From a bacterium (GTDB lineage Bacteria > Zhuqueibacterota > QNDG01 > JAFGCO01): a stretch of DNA of 64,000 nucleotides. Location of the stretch: NCBI GenBank assembly GCA_016932575.1, contig JAFGCO010000046.1:1-64000 (forward strand). The letters run 5' to 3'. The first letter of the stretch is position 1. Each line of letters starts with the position of its first letter. Both the position numbers and the translations under genes were made by a program. Below are positions 53,202 through 61,912 of this stretch, piece by piece. The notes beneath the pieces are model-generated. The model was not told the DNA's origin, made no database searches, and saw only the letters and a list, made by a program, of their open reading frames with translations.

Positions 53202-54233
53202 ATGAAGATAAACAAGATGATATTAATCAGTCTCATTGGATTCGTTTCCATTTGGAGTCATGCCAAAATTAACGTGGTGACCACATTTTCTGATTTCGCT
53301 TCAATTACGGAATTTCTTGGAGGAGATCTGGTCGAGGTTGAATATTTATCTCACGGCGATCAGGATCCGCATTTTGTACCGCCCAAACCGAGCCTGGCCC
53401 TGAAATTAAAAAAGGCGGACCTGCTTGTATCTACCGGAATGGATTTGGAAATGTGGCTGACCACGCTTCAGGACAAAGCCAGGAACAAGCGGATCATGGA
53501 CGGGGCTCTCGGCTTTGTTACCGTATCTCCGGGCATTGATATTCTGGAGAAACCCGAACAGGCACTCAGCCGCTCGGAAGGTGATGTGCACATCTTTGGA
53601 AATCCACATATTCATACCAGTCCGATAAACTGGATCACAATCTCAGAGAATATATTAATTGGATTAAAGCGGGTCGATCCGAAAAACAGCCAGACCTATG
53701 AAGAACGGCAAAAAGCGTTTACGGACCGTGTCCACAGAGCCATGTTCGGGGATGCACTGGTCGATTTGATCGGCGGTGAGCAGCTAATTGAATTGCATAA
53801 GGCCGGCACCCTGTTTGAATTTTTAAAAGCCGAATATGAAGGCAGACCGCTCGAGATCCAGCTTGGCGGATGGCTGAAACAGGCCTTGCCTTTTCGGGAT
53901 GTAAATATTGTGGCGTATCATAAAAACTGGTCCTATTTTGCCAGGGAATTCGGATTGAATATTATCGGATATATTGAACCCAAACCAGGCATCCCTCCGA
54001 CCCCTAAGCATGTTGAACACATGATTCAGCTGATCAGGGACAGGAACATTCAGGTGATGCTTGTGGCATCATATTTCGAAAAACGCAAACCCACGACCAT
54101 TGCTCAGAAAACCGGGATTCGGGCCCTGTTTCTTCCGCTTTCCGTGGGCGGCCAGGAAGGGGTTGACGATAATTTCAAGCTGATGGATTTCTGGCTTCAG
54201 CAATTGAATGATGTCATCAGTAAAAAGGAGTAA
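53202..54233 (+). CDS. ZnuA/cluster 9-type metal-binding lipoprotein-like periplasmic protein
   Basis: 343 aa with a short signal peptide (to about residue 21). Cluster A-I binding protein fold with metal ligands H57 (GDQDPHF), H136 (GNPHIH) and H240 (VAYHKNWSYF). A helical insertion of about 40 residues (about 185-228, ending LGGWLKQALPF) lies before the third ligand. Where many relatives have a Glu (VEPYF), this protein has VASYF, so the fourth ligand may differ. No lipobox seen. It should deliver zinc or manganese to the two permeases that start 3 bp downstream. Confidence 0.9.
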   Translation: MKINKMILISLIGFVSIWSHAKINVVTTFSDFASITEFLGGDLVEVEYLSHGDQDPHFVPPKPSLALKLKKADLLVSTGMDLEMWLTTLQDKARNKRIMDGALGFVTVSPGIDILEKPEQALSRSEGDVHIFGNPHIHTSPINWITISENILIGLKRVDPKNSQTYEERQKAFTDRVHRAMFGDALVDLIGGEQLIELHKAGTLFEFLKAEYEGRPLEIQLGGWLKQALPFRDVNIVAYHKNWSYFAREFGLNIIGYIEPKPGIPPTPKHVEHMIQLIRDRNIQVMLVASYFEKRKPTTIAQKTGIRALFLPLSVGGQEGVDDNFKLMDFWLQQLNDVISKKE

Positions 54234-54236
54234 AGC

Positions 54237-55052
54237 ATGTCTGAGATATTCAGCTTTCTCTCCATCCAGATTGTGCTGCTTCTTGTTGTCACATCGGTGC
54301 ATACCTATTTGGGTCTGCATGTGATTCGCCGCGGCATCGTGTTTTCTGATCTGGCATTGGATCAATTGGCCGCCCTGGGGGTGATTGTGGGCGTTGGTCT
54401 CGGTATTCAGGGCGGAACCACAATGTCATATTTGATATCCTTTGCAGCGGTTTTACTGGGATCTGTATTTCTGGCTTATGTTAAACCCAGAGGCCATCAG
54501 ATTCCTCATGAAGCCGTGATCGGTATTCTTTACGGACTGGCTCTCGTGGCATCGGTTATGGTGGCCGATAAATTTTCAGGCGGAGCCGCTTATGTCACGC
54601 AAACGCTTTCCGGATGCATGCTGTGGATCAGCTGGCCCCTGGTCATTGTGACTGTGATTGTTTATATCATTTTAGCAGTTTTTCATTTTCTATTCCGGGA
54701 TAAAATGATTGCTATCACAGAAAAACCGAATGGTTCAAAACAGGAAAATTTCTGGGATTTCCTGTTTTTTATTTCTCTCGGGATTATCACCGTTCTCATC
54801 GTACCGATCGCGGGTGTGCTTCTGGCCTACGGTTTTCTCATGATTCCCGCGGCAACAGCGGCATTGTTTACCCGGGGATGGGGAAGCGGGCTGAAAATTG
54901 GATGGAGTGTTGGATTTGGCGCTTCGGTTGCGGGTTTGTTTTCATCATATGCTTTCAAGCTGCCTTACGGGCCAACACTTGTACTGGCTCTTGGTCTGTG
55001 TTTTATGGTGGGATTGGCAGTTAAGCTTGTTGGTGGAAACCCTGCCAGTTAA
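54237..55052 (+). CDS. ABC-3 family (ZnuB-like) metal permease, first of two, divergent
   Basis: 271 aa with about eight membrane helices. It is ABC-3-like in VIRRGIVFSDLALDQLAALG (29-48) and IAGVLLAYGFLMIPAATAALF (191-211). The cytoplasmic loop at about 155-180, where ZnuB has the conserved D...A...G segment, instead reads through KQENFWDFLFF. QIPHEAVIGI (88-97) replaces the usual D-x3-G helix start and is shared with the next gene. It starts 3 bp after the binding-protein stop. No ATPase gene follows the pair. Confidence 0.88.
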   Translation: MSEIFSFLSIQIVLLLVVTSVHTYLGLHVIRRGIVFSDLALDQLAALGVIVGVGLGIQGGTTMSYLISFAAVLLGSVFLAYVKPRGHQIPHEAVIGILYGLALVASVMVADKFSGGAAYVTQTLSGCMLWISWPLVIVTVIVYIILAVFHFLFRDKMIAITEKPNGSKQENFWDFLFFISLGIITVLIVPIAGVLLAYGFLMIPAATAALFTRGWGSGLKIGWSVGFGASVAGLFSSYAFKLPYGPTLVLALGLCFMVGLAVKLVGGNPAS

Positions 55053-55068
55053 AAAATAAGGATATTTT

Positions 55069-55911
55069 ATGGGTGAAATATTCATTTTTTTGTTTCCGCC
55101 GTTTGTTGCATGCCTGCTCATGGTGCTGATGTTTGGTTATCTGGGGATTCACGTGCTCAAGCGGGAAATTATTTTTATTGACATTGCCCTGGCGCAAATC
55201 GCAGCCGTGGGATCCACACTGGCCTTTGTGATCTGGCGTGTAGAAGAAGACCATGTGCTTGCATATCTGACGGCTTTTGGATTTACTGTGCTTGCGTCGC
55301 TGTTTTATGCACAAGCAGGCAAACGGATTAAGCAAATTCCTCATGAAGCGATTATCGGCGTTTCCTATGCTGTCGCTGCGGCAGCCGCGCTTTTTATGAT
55401 GGCACTTGCCGCAGGCGGAGATGTGCATCTTGAACACATGCTTACCGGCAGTATTTTGTGGGCCAAATGGTCCGATATTCTCGTTTGTGCCGTTGCATTC
55501 GTATGGATTGGTTTGATCCACTGTATTTTTTACTGGCGTTTTATCCGGCTATCTGAATCCATGGAACGGTCGGATTATCATGAGAAGTCGCCCTGGTGGG
55601 ATTTTCTGTTTTATGTCACCATGGGTGTGGTGATCACGATTTCAATTCGTATTGCCGGCGTGCTGGTTGTTTTTTCGCTGCTTATTATACCTGCCACGTT
55701 TTCAGCACTTTTTGCAACAGGATGGGGTGACCGTCTGCGTATTGCCTATGCATTGGGAATTTCGGCCACTCTTGCCGGATTGATTTTTTCATACACCCTG
55801 GATTTTTCATGTGGCCCCTCAGTGGTGACATTTCTGGGAATCGGACTCATTATCGGGGTCGTTATTCGGAAAAAAGAAGGGAGGAAGAGCGGCGAACTGA
55901 AACCTCCCTGA
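55069..55911 (+). CDS. ABC-3 family (ZnuB-like) metal permease, second of two, divergent
   Basis: 280 aa, paralogous to the preceding permease: IFIDIALAQIAAVG (35-48), QIPHEAIIGV (89-98), a loop with SPWWDFLFY (174-182) and IAGVLVVFSLLIIPATFSALF (195-215). About eight membrane helices and a charged tail (RKKEGRKSGELKPP). The cytoplasmic D...A...G segment of ZnuB is missing here as well. The pair may form a heterodimer. 17 bp separates the genes, and the next gene downstream is convergent, so the operon ends here. Confidence 0.88.
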   Translation: MGEIFIFLFPPFVACLLMVLMFGYLGIHVLKREIIFIDIALAQIAAVGSTLAFVIWRVEEDHVLAYLTAFGFTVLASLFYAQAGKRIKQIPHEAIIGVSYAVAAAAALFMMALAAGGDVHLEHMLTGSILWAKWSDILVCAVAFVWIGLIHCIFYWRFIRLSESMERSDYHEKSPWWDFLFYVTMGVVITISIRIAGVLVVFSLLIIPATFSALFATGWGDRLRIAYALGISATLAGLIFSYTLDFSCGPSVVTFLGIGLIIGVVIRKKEGRKSGELKPP

Positions 55912-56156
55912 AACAAACAGGAAAACGGATAATATGGATGATGCTGCCGGTGATGTCGTCATCCAAAGAAAATACAGCGTGTGCCAATAACACATGATAT
56001 CGAAGAAAATGAATGCAACAGGATGGGTGAAATGATGATGCGCACCAGGTTTCAAGGATGATAATCAATCGTGGCCGATTCCGCATGAAAAAAACAGGAT
56101 GGCAAAAGTGCCGTGAATCAGAATATAAACGATGGTTCCATGAATCAATGAACGCC

Positions 56157-56723
56157 TTAAAAGAAAAGGAAATATCGCGGCGCCCGTTTTATGTATTCGC
56201 TGTAAGATTCACCGTATTTCTCAAGACAGAAACGTTCTTCCGCCAGTGTTCCAATATGAATGCCGATGCCGCTCAATACATTGAAAGCAATGATCAGCCA
56301 GGAACCGGTTGCCAGACCGACACCATAATAAGCAACCCATGAAAAGAAATGAATCGGATTACGGGAAATGCGGTATACGCCTTTTGTTACAGGCTGATCC
56401 AGAGGCGTGATCGCAAATGCATGCACGGCCAGTATATAAAGAATCATGCCTGTTCCAAACAAACAAAATCCCCATAACAGCAATTGCCGGTCGGACCGGA
56501 TCGGAAGAAATATCGTTAATATCAGCATCATGTAATAAAGAGATATCGTGATCGGCATCACCCGTTTTACAGCCATCGTATCACGGGGATGAAACATCAG
56601 CCGCCGGATGATTTGACGACGATTTTGATAGCATAATGGCTGGAAGAACATGACAGCCAGATAGAAGGCCAGAAGAATCCATCCGTTCAGCCAGCCGATT
56701 GACAGCTCGGGATTCCAATGCAT
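56157..56723 (-). CDS. Isoprenylcysteine/phospholipid methyltransferase-like membrane protein
   Basis: 188 aa with about five membrane helices. The C-terminal half carries the ICMT/PEMT signature: GVYRISRNPIHFF, a Gly/Ala-rich helix and AEERFCLEKYGESYSEYIKRAPRYF, which binds S-adenosylmethionine and the isoprenoid or lipid substrate. The substrate is unknown. Its start is 1 bp after the thyX stop, so it is co-transcribed with thyX. Confidence 0.85.
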   Translation of the reverse strand: MHWNPELSIGWLNGWILLAFYLAVMFFQPLCYQNRRQIIRRLMFHPRDTMAVKRVMPITISLYYMMLILTIFLPIRSDRQLLLWGFCLFGTGMILYILAVHAFAITPLDQPVTKGVYRISRNPIHFFSWVAYYGVGLATGSWLIIAFNVLSGIGIHIGTLAEERFCLEKYGESYSEYIKRAPRYFLFF

Positions 56724-56724
56724 A

Positions 56725-57666
56725 TTAACCTTGATCGTTCAGTTGCCAGGGAATGTCCACTTTCATCAATTTCAATTTTTCCTCAAACTCGGCACGTTCG
56801 AAATGCGGCTTAAGCTGTCCATGTTCGTCTTTTTTCAGCCATCCCTGCGATTCCGAAAATTCAAACATTTCTTTTTTGTCACCCTCCAGCATGGCTTTCA
56901 GCAGACGCTGCTCGGTCACTGAAAACCTGAGGGCGTTGAGATCATAATCAAGAAAAGCCTCCCAGGTCAGCGGCACCCAGCGTTTGACAATTTCATTGCC
57001 GATCGTATCGGCAAATTTTCTGATTTCATACTGCGCATTCAGTTCCATCCGTAATTTTAAGAAATGGAGGAGATTGTGCAGGTCTATTTTCCAGTAGGCT
57101 TCTGTATAGGTGCACAGAGGAAGATCTTTGCGGGCCTGTTCACGGGCCATGCCCTCTTCGATGCGCTCTTCATAGATTTTTCTGGACCTGGCATGCAGTT
57201 CTGCTTCTGCCCTGGTGAATTTTTCGCCCGTTTTTTGATCGAAAAATCCTGCGCTTCCCTGTCGATTGGATTGTGACTGCACCCTCCAGTCTTCCGAAGA
57301 TGTTTTCTGCGCGGTGTCAATGGCAATCGAATAGCGGGTCGAGTATTCATTGACACTGGCTGTCCGGTGACGAATCCACTGCCTCCAGCAATCCATGGGA
57401 ACACGCACATGCAGTTTTATTTCGCACATCTCAAAGGGTGATGTATGCTGATGGCGCAGCAGATACCGGATCAGGGTCCGGTCCTGCCGTACCTTGGTGG
57501 TTCCCTCGCCGTAACTGACCCGCGCTGCCTGAACAATCGCGGCGTCATTGCCCAGGTAATCCACCACACGGACAAATCCATCATCGAGTACCTTGAAAGC
57601 CCGGCCGAGGATGGCATCAAGCTCCGGAACGGTTTTTCGGGAAATCGATTCAAAATTTTGATTCAT
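56725..57666 (-). CDS. thyX: FAD-dependent thymidylate synthase
   Basis: 313 aa. Makes dTMP from dUMP with methylenetetrahydrofolate and FAD. The ThyX signature RHR-x2-S-x-NE-x-S-x-RYS is intact at residues 99-113. N-terminal VRVVDYLGNDAAIVQAARVSYG and DLHNLLHFLKLRMELNAQYEIR fit the family. A C-terminal extension of about 60 residues after the conserved core is typical of the longer Bacteroidetes-like forms. No thyA in the window. Confidence 0.97.
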   Translation of the reverse strand: MNQNFESISRKTVPELDAILGRAFKVLDDGFVRVVDYLGNDAAIVQAARVSYGEGTTKVRQDRTLIRYLLRHQHTSPFEMCEIKLHVRVPMDCWRQWIRHRTASVNEYSTRYSIAIDTAQKTSSEDWRVQSQSNRQGSAGFFDQKTGEKFTRAEAELHARSRKIYEERIEEGMAREQARKDLPLCTYTEAYWKIDLHNLLHFLKLRMELNAQYEIRKFADTIGNEIVKRWVPLTWEAFLDYDLNALRFSVTEQRLLKAMLEGDKKEMFEFSESQGWLKKDEHGQLKPHFERAEFEEKLKLMKVDIPWQLNDQG

Positions 57667-57695
57667 GGGTGATCCTTACGATATCGATGCGATGC

Positions 57696-59606
57696 TTATT
57701 TTTTGGGTTTTTGCGATTTTTTACTCAGATACATTTTTGTGGTTTCACTCAGCAGGTTCTGGATGCCGGACGCCATGTCCTGAATGTTGTCCAGCGAGCC
57801 GTCCAGCAGGAGAACACTGTGAAAAAGGCTGTTCACTGTTTTGACCAGAAACGGATCAGTGGGATCTTTTTGATAAATGGTCAGCATGTTTTGAATGATC
57901 GGATGTTTTTGATTGATTTCCATCACCTTGGGCGTTAATTTTACATCCTGATTGACCATATGCATGATTTTTTCCATTTGCGAAGACATGGCTTTGTCTT
58001 TGCCCACAAGTACGGCCGGACTGTCCACCAGACGCTCAGAAATCCGTACAGTCTCCACCTTTTTGCCTAAAATATCCTTGATCCGCCTGGCCAGTTTGTC
58101 CATGGCCTTTTCGTCCACTTTTTCGGTTTCTTTATCCGGGGAGGGCTCCTGTTTTGGTATCTCTTTTAAAGCATCGAGATCGACCTGATCGGCAGAGAGA
58201 ATTTTCTTTTCTTTGTATTCCATCAGACCGGGAAGCACAAACTCGTCAATGGGATCAAGGCAGTAAATAACTTCGATATCCTTTGCCCTGAAAATTTCGA
58301 GTGCGGGATTGTTGACAAGGACTTCGCGAGTCGGACCGGACAGAAAATAGATGGTGTCCTGCTTTTCTTTCATGCGCCCCACATAATCGTCCAGGGACAT
58401 CAGCTCATCGTCGGTTTTGCAGATCGACGAATTGAACCTGAACAGGGCCGCGACCTGTTCCTTATGAGCGAAATCGGTGTATCCTTCCTTTAATATGCGG
58501 CCGTGCTGGGTCCATAAATTCTTATAGTCTTCTGAATTTTTCTCTGCAAATTCTTTCAAATGTGCTAAAAATTTCGCGGTGACCGAGTTCCTGATTTTAA
58601 GCATATAGGGATTTTCCTGCAGGGTTTCACGGCTGATGTTCAGAGGCAGGTCGTCGCTTTCCAGCACGCCCCGGACAAATCGCAAATACACGGGTAAGAT
58701 ATCTTTGGAATGGCTGTCAATTAACACCCGTTTTACAAAAAGATGGATGCCCTCTTCGTCTTTGCCGAACCCCATCATTTCATAATTTGTTTTCGGGACA
58801 AAAAGCAGGGTATGAAATTGCAGAGGCACATCCGCAGAAAAGTGCATCCAGGTCACGGCATCGTCGCTCTGATGGGCGATAAATTTAAAAAATTCGTTGT
58901 ATTGTTTGTCTTTGATTTGCGATTTGGGCTCCCGCCAGATTGCGGAAACCGTATTGATTTGTTCCTTGCCTACATAGATCGGAAACGGAACAAAATTGCT
59001 GTATTTTTCGATTGTCGATTTAATCCGGTATTCTTCGGTGAATTCAGCGGCATCCTCCCTTAAAAATACTTTGATCGTTGTGCCCCGTTTAACTTTTTCT
59101 TTGACCGGTTCAATTTTAAAACTGCCTTTGCCGTCGCTGATCCAGAGATGAGCGGGCTCTTTCAGGTCAGCGGATTTTGATATCACCTCGACTTTTTCAG
59201 CAGCCATAAAAACCGAGTAAAAACCGACGCCGAAACGTCCGATCAGGTTGATGTCCTTCTGCTTGGAATCAGAGATATGTTTGAGAAATTCCGAGGTGCC
59301 TGACCTGGCAATGGTTCCGATATTTTGCTGCAGTTCATCGCGCGTCATGCCGATTCCTGTATCAGCGATTGTGATTTGTTTATTGTCCTTATCCAGGGCA
59401 ATGCGAATTTCCAGATCCGAATCCGGATCTGCCACTTTATCGCCCATGACCTGTTTTAAACGCACCTTGTCAAGCGCATCGGAAGCATTTGAAATCAATT
59501 CACGGATAAACACATCCCGATGGGTATAAAGAGAATGGGTGAGAATGTTCAAAAGCTGACTGACCTCAGCTTTGAATTTGTAATTTTTCGCCTGTGTTTC
59601 GGTCAT
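57696..59606 (-). CDS. htpG: Molecular chaperone HtpG (Hsp90)
   Basis: 636 aa, full length. N-terminal GHKL ATP-binding domain (ELISNASDALDKVR, IADTGIGMTRDEL, LIGRFGVGFYSVFM), middle domain (GVLESDDLPLNISRETLQEN with the catalytic Arg) and C-terminal dimerisation domain ending in a Lys-rich tail. The start ATG 59606 has AGGAGG upstream on the minus strand. A CIRCE-like or heat-shock promoter was not recognised. It is located between hemerythrin and thyX on the minus strand. Confidence 0.97.
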   Translation of the reverse strand: MTETQAKNYKFKAEVSQLLNILTHSLYTHRDVFIRELISNASDALDKVRLKQVMGDKVADPDSDLEIRIALDKDNKQITIADTGIGMTRDELQQNIGTIARSGTSEFLKHISDSKQKDINLIGRFGVGFYSVFMAAEKVEVISKSADLKEPAHLWISDGKGSFKIEPVKEKVKRGTTIKVFLREDAAEFTEEYRIKSTIEKYSNFVPFPIYVGKEQINTVSAIWREPKSQIKDKQYNEFFKFIAHQSDDAVTWMHFSADVPLQFHTLLFVPKTNYEMMGFGKDEEGIHLFVKRVLIDSHSKDILPVYLRFVRGVLESDDLPLNISRETLQENPYMLKIRNSVTAKFLAHLKEFAEKNSEDYKNLWTQHGRILKEGYTDFAHKEQVAALFRFNSSICKTDDELMSLDDYVGRMKEKQDTIYFLSGPTREVLVNNPALEIFRAKDIEVIYCLDPIDEFVLPGLMEYKEKKILSADQVDLDALKEIPKQEPSPDKETEKVDEKAMDKLARRIKDILGKKVETVRISERLVDSPAVLVGKDKAMSSQMEKIMHMVNQDVKLTPKVMEINQKHPIIQNMLTIYQKDPTDPFLVKTVNSLFHSVLLLDGSLDNIQDMASGIQNLLSETTKMYLSKKSQKPKK

Positions 59607-59661
59607 TTTGATTTATCCTCCTGTGTGACAATCAATAGATAATGATTCGATAATGACATTC

Positions 59662-60141
59662 TTAGGGTTCCAGAATAATGCCGCTAATAATTTTTTGGCA
59701 CTTTTTATCGGCATCCATTTTTGGGAAGATATCATCCATTTCGATTTTTGCGTGTCTTTCAGTATCTTCAATAATGTCGGACATCAGTTGAAAAATGGCT
59801 TCGGTTTCTTCCGGTTCATTTTCAACCATTTTTTCCAGAATATCCATATCGCGTTCCGTATAACCGTGCTCTTTTTGAAGCATCAGCACCCTGTCCACCA
59901 GTTCGACAGACGGCATGGCAAGCAGCGCGGCAGGAAAAAGAAAACGCTCTTCAATCTGAAAGTGATGGCGCATGTCCGATTTGAATACGGGAAGCATTTC
60001 CCTGAGTTTTTGAAGGCGGTCCCGGGGTGCCAGATTCAGCATGGATTTGAGTTTTTCAAGATAATCGAGCACGATTTCATGTTCCTGTGCAATCCTGATA
60101 AATTTGCTTTCCACTTTATCCTTGCGGAATGACATGGCCAT
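59662..60141 (-). CDS. Hemerythrin HHE-domain protein
   Basis: 159 aa four-helix bundle with the di-iron ligand pattern H21 (AQEHEIVLDYL), H60-x3-E64 (HHFQIEERFLFP), H92-x3-E96 (KEHGYTERD) and H130-x3-E134 (TERHAKIEMDDIFP). Likely binds O2 or NO, or serves in iron-sulfur repair as RIC-like proteins do. GGAGA lies before the start on the minus strand. It is 55 bp upstream of htpG in the same direction, so a shared stress transcript is possible. Confidence 0.88.
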   Translation of the reverse strand: MAMSFRKDKVESKFIRIAQEHEIVLDYLEKLKSMLNLAPRDRLQKLREMLPVFKSDMRHHFQIEERFLFPAALLAMPSVELVDRVLMLQKEHGYTERDMDILEKMVENEPEETEAIFQLMSDIIEDTERHAKIEMDDIFPKMDADKKCQKIISGIILEP

Positions 60142-60418
60142 TCTCCTTTTAAAAATTTTATTTATATTGTTGACCGTACTGTAAAGTTACAAAATCTGAT
60201 ACGGTTTCACAATTATTTTTCATTTTGAATTGACAAAAGTGAAATACTGAGGGCGGCAATAATGATCTGGATTTGTGTGCATAAAATTATTATATTGCTT
60301 CTCCGCCGGTTATAAAACAGAACAGAATGGTGTGTGACAATTTAAAACAAAAGATGCTTAGCTTTTTTATGACGGATGATCCTGCTCGAAGGATTCAACG
60401 CTTAAAAGGATGGGTTTT

Positions 60419-61408
60419 ATGGATAAAATAAGATTATTCTATTACATGGCGATAAGAAGGGTGATCACTTTTAAACGGCTGATTAATTTTATTTCTGTCA
60501 GTGTTTCCTATTTGTTCCGAATGAAAAAAGTCCGAGCCATTCCGCCTGCATTGATGGTTGAACCGACCGATTACTGCAATTTGAAGTGCCCGCTTTGCCC
60601 GACGGGCAACAATACCCTCAACCGATCGAAAGGCTTTATGGATCTGGAAATATTCCGGTCGATGATTGATGAAATTGGCGATTCTGTGATCCATTTAACC
60701 ATGTGGGGATATGGAGAGCCGCTGATGAACCGGGATTTCTCGCAAATGGTCGCCTATGCAAAAAAGAAGAATATTTATGTCCGGACAAGCACCAACGGCA
60801 GTTTTTTTAAAACCGATGACAGTGTGGACCGGCTGATTGACAGCGGTCTCGACGAATTGATCGTATCTCTGGACGGGGCCACTCAGGAGACGCTGGATCA
60901 GTATATGGTCGGTGCGAAACTGGAAGAGATTTTAGAGGGTCTGGAACGGCTGAGGCAGAGAAAAGCCGAAAAGAAGGCCAAGTATCCGATTACCGTGCTT
61001 CAGTTTCTTGTGATGCGGCATAATGAACATGAAATTCCGAGAATGAAAGAAATCAGCCGCGAGTACGGCGTGGACAGGCTGGCCTTAAAAACGATTCGCG
61101 ACACGCCGGCTCCCCAGTCTAAAGTGAAAAACAAACGGTACAGGCGGCTGGTGAAAATCAAGAATATCTGTTCGCGCGTCTGGTTTTCTTCGGTGGTCAA
61201 CTGGGACGGCGGAATCATTCCCTGCTGTCATGATCTGCATGCCCATTTTGTCATGGGGCAGTTAGACAGCGGCAAATCCGAAACATTTACATCGGTGTGG
61301 AACAATGAAAAATATCGTAAATTCAGGGCACAGATCATCCGGGACAAAAACAGCATCTCTATCTGCAGAAACTGTCATGGCAGTTTTCAGAGCCTCGAGG
61401 CGCATTGA
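60419..61408 (+). CDS. Radical SAM protein with SPASM-like C-terminal domain
   Basis: 329 aa. The N-terminal 40 residues include a hydrophobic/amphipathic stretch (LINFISVSVSYLF), then the SAM cluster motif C53-x3-C57-x2-C60 (TDYCNLKCPLC), the GEPL segment (GYGEPLMNRDF) and a SPASM-like C-terminus (GGIIPCCHD, ICRNCHG). The reaction is unknown; related proteins modify peptides, tRNA or sugars. The start ATG 60419 follows AAAAGGATGG; ATG 60410, three codons earlier, overlaps that ribosome site and is less likely. No obvious peptide substrate gene was found in the 268 bp upstream. Confidence 0.87.
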   Translation: MDKIRLFYYMAIRRVITFKRLINFISVSVSYLFRMKKVRAIPPALMVEPTDYCNLKCPLCPTGNNTLNRSKGFMDLEIFRSMIDEIGDSVIHLTMWGYGEPLMNRDFSQMVAYAKKKNIYVRTSTNGSFFKTDDSVDRLIDSGLDELIVSLDGATQETLDQYMVGAKLEEILEGLERLRQRKAEKKAKYPITVLQFLVMRHNEHEIPRMKEISREYGVDRLALKTIRDTPAPQSKVKNKRYRRLVKIKNICSRVWFSSVVNWDGGIIPCCHDLHAHFVMGQLDSGKSETFTSVWNNEKYRKFRAQIIRDKNSISICRNCHGSFQSLEAH

Positions 61409-61912
61409 ATGGATCGACGGATCATATTTGATCTTTCGGGCACAGCATTTAAGCAACGTGTGTTATGATTTAAATAGTATTGTATAATAAATTTTTCTTG
61501 ATTTTTAAAAAGTAATATTGTACTTTTTGTAACAAAAGCCCTCATCTTCAGTTCCTAAAGGCAGTGACTGCAGCGGAAAAATAAATTGATATCAATAGAG
61601 AGATATTTCAGCCTCAGAAATATTACAATATATTTTGCTATTAAGAAGCAATTTGGATGACACGGGTCATTTAATCACCAGCACAGCAAAAAGCCATTTC
61701 ATAATCTGACCTAAAATCACGCTTAGTTAAAACAAATGATGAACGGATATGTTTAGCCGTATACCCCCCCTGTATGACAGACTAAAATGATAATGATATC
61801 ATGTGTGTGAGAAGGGTTTGTCCGGATAACAATGCACTGATAGTATATCCCGGTTCGTGTGTTTTATAAAAATGGTTAAACATTCAAATGAAAGTTTAAG
61901 GAGGGAAAGAAA
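61409..61912. other. Gene-free stretch before the last gene
   Basis: 504 bp, AT-rich, without a convincing reading frame. A short GATAATGATATCAT element at 61789-61802 resembles half of a Fur box but is incomplete. AAGGAGGG lies immediately before ATG 61913. A leader or promoter for the secreted protein is likely here; no terminator for the radical SAM gene was recognised. Confidence 0.55.

Noticed and set aside
61789-61802. Fur-box-like GATAATGATATCAT before the last gene
   Set aside because: Only about half of the 19-bp consensus matches, and the downstream gene is not an iron gene.
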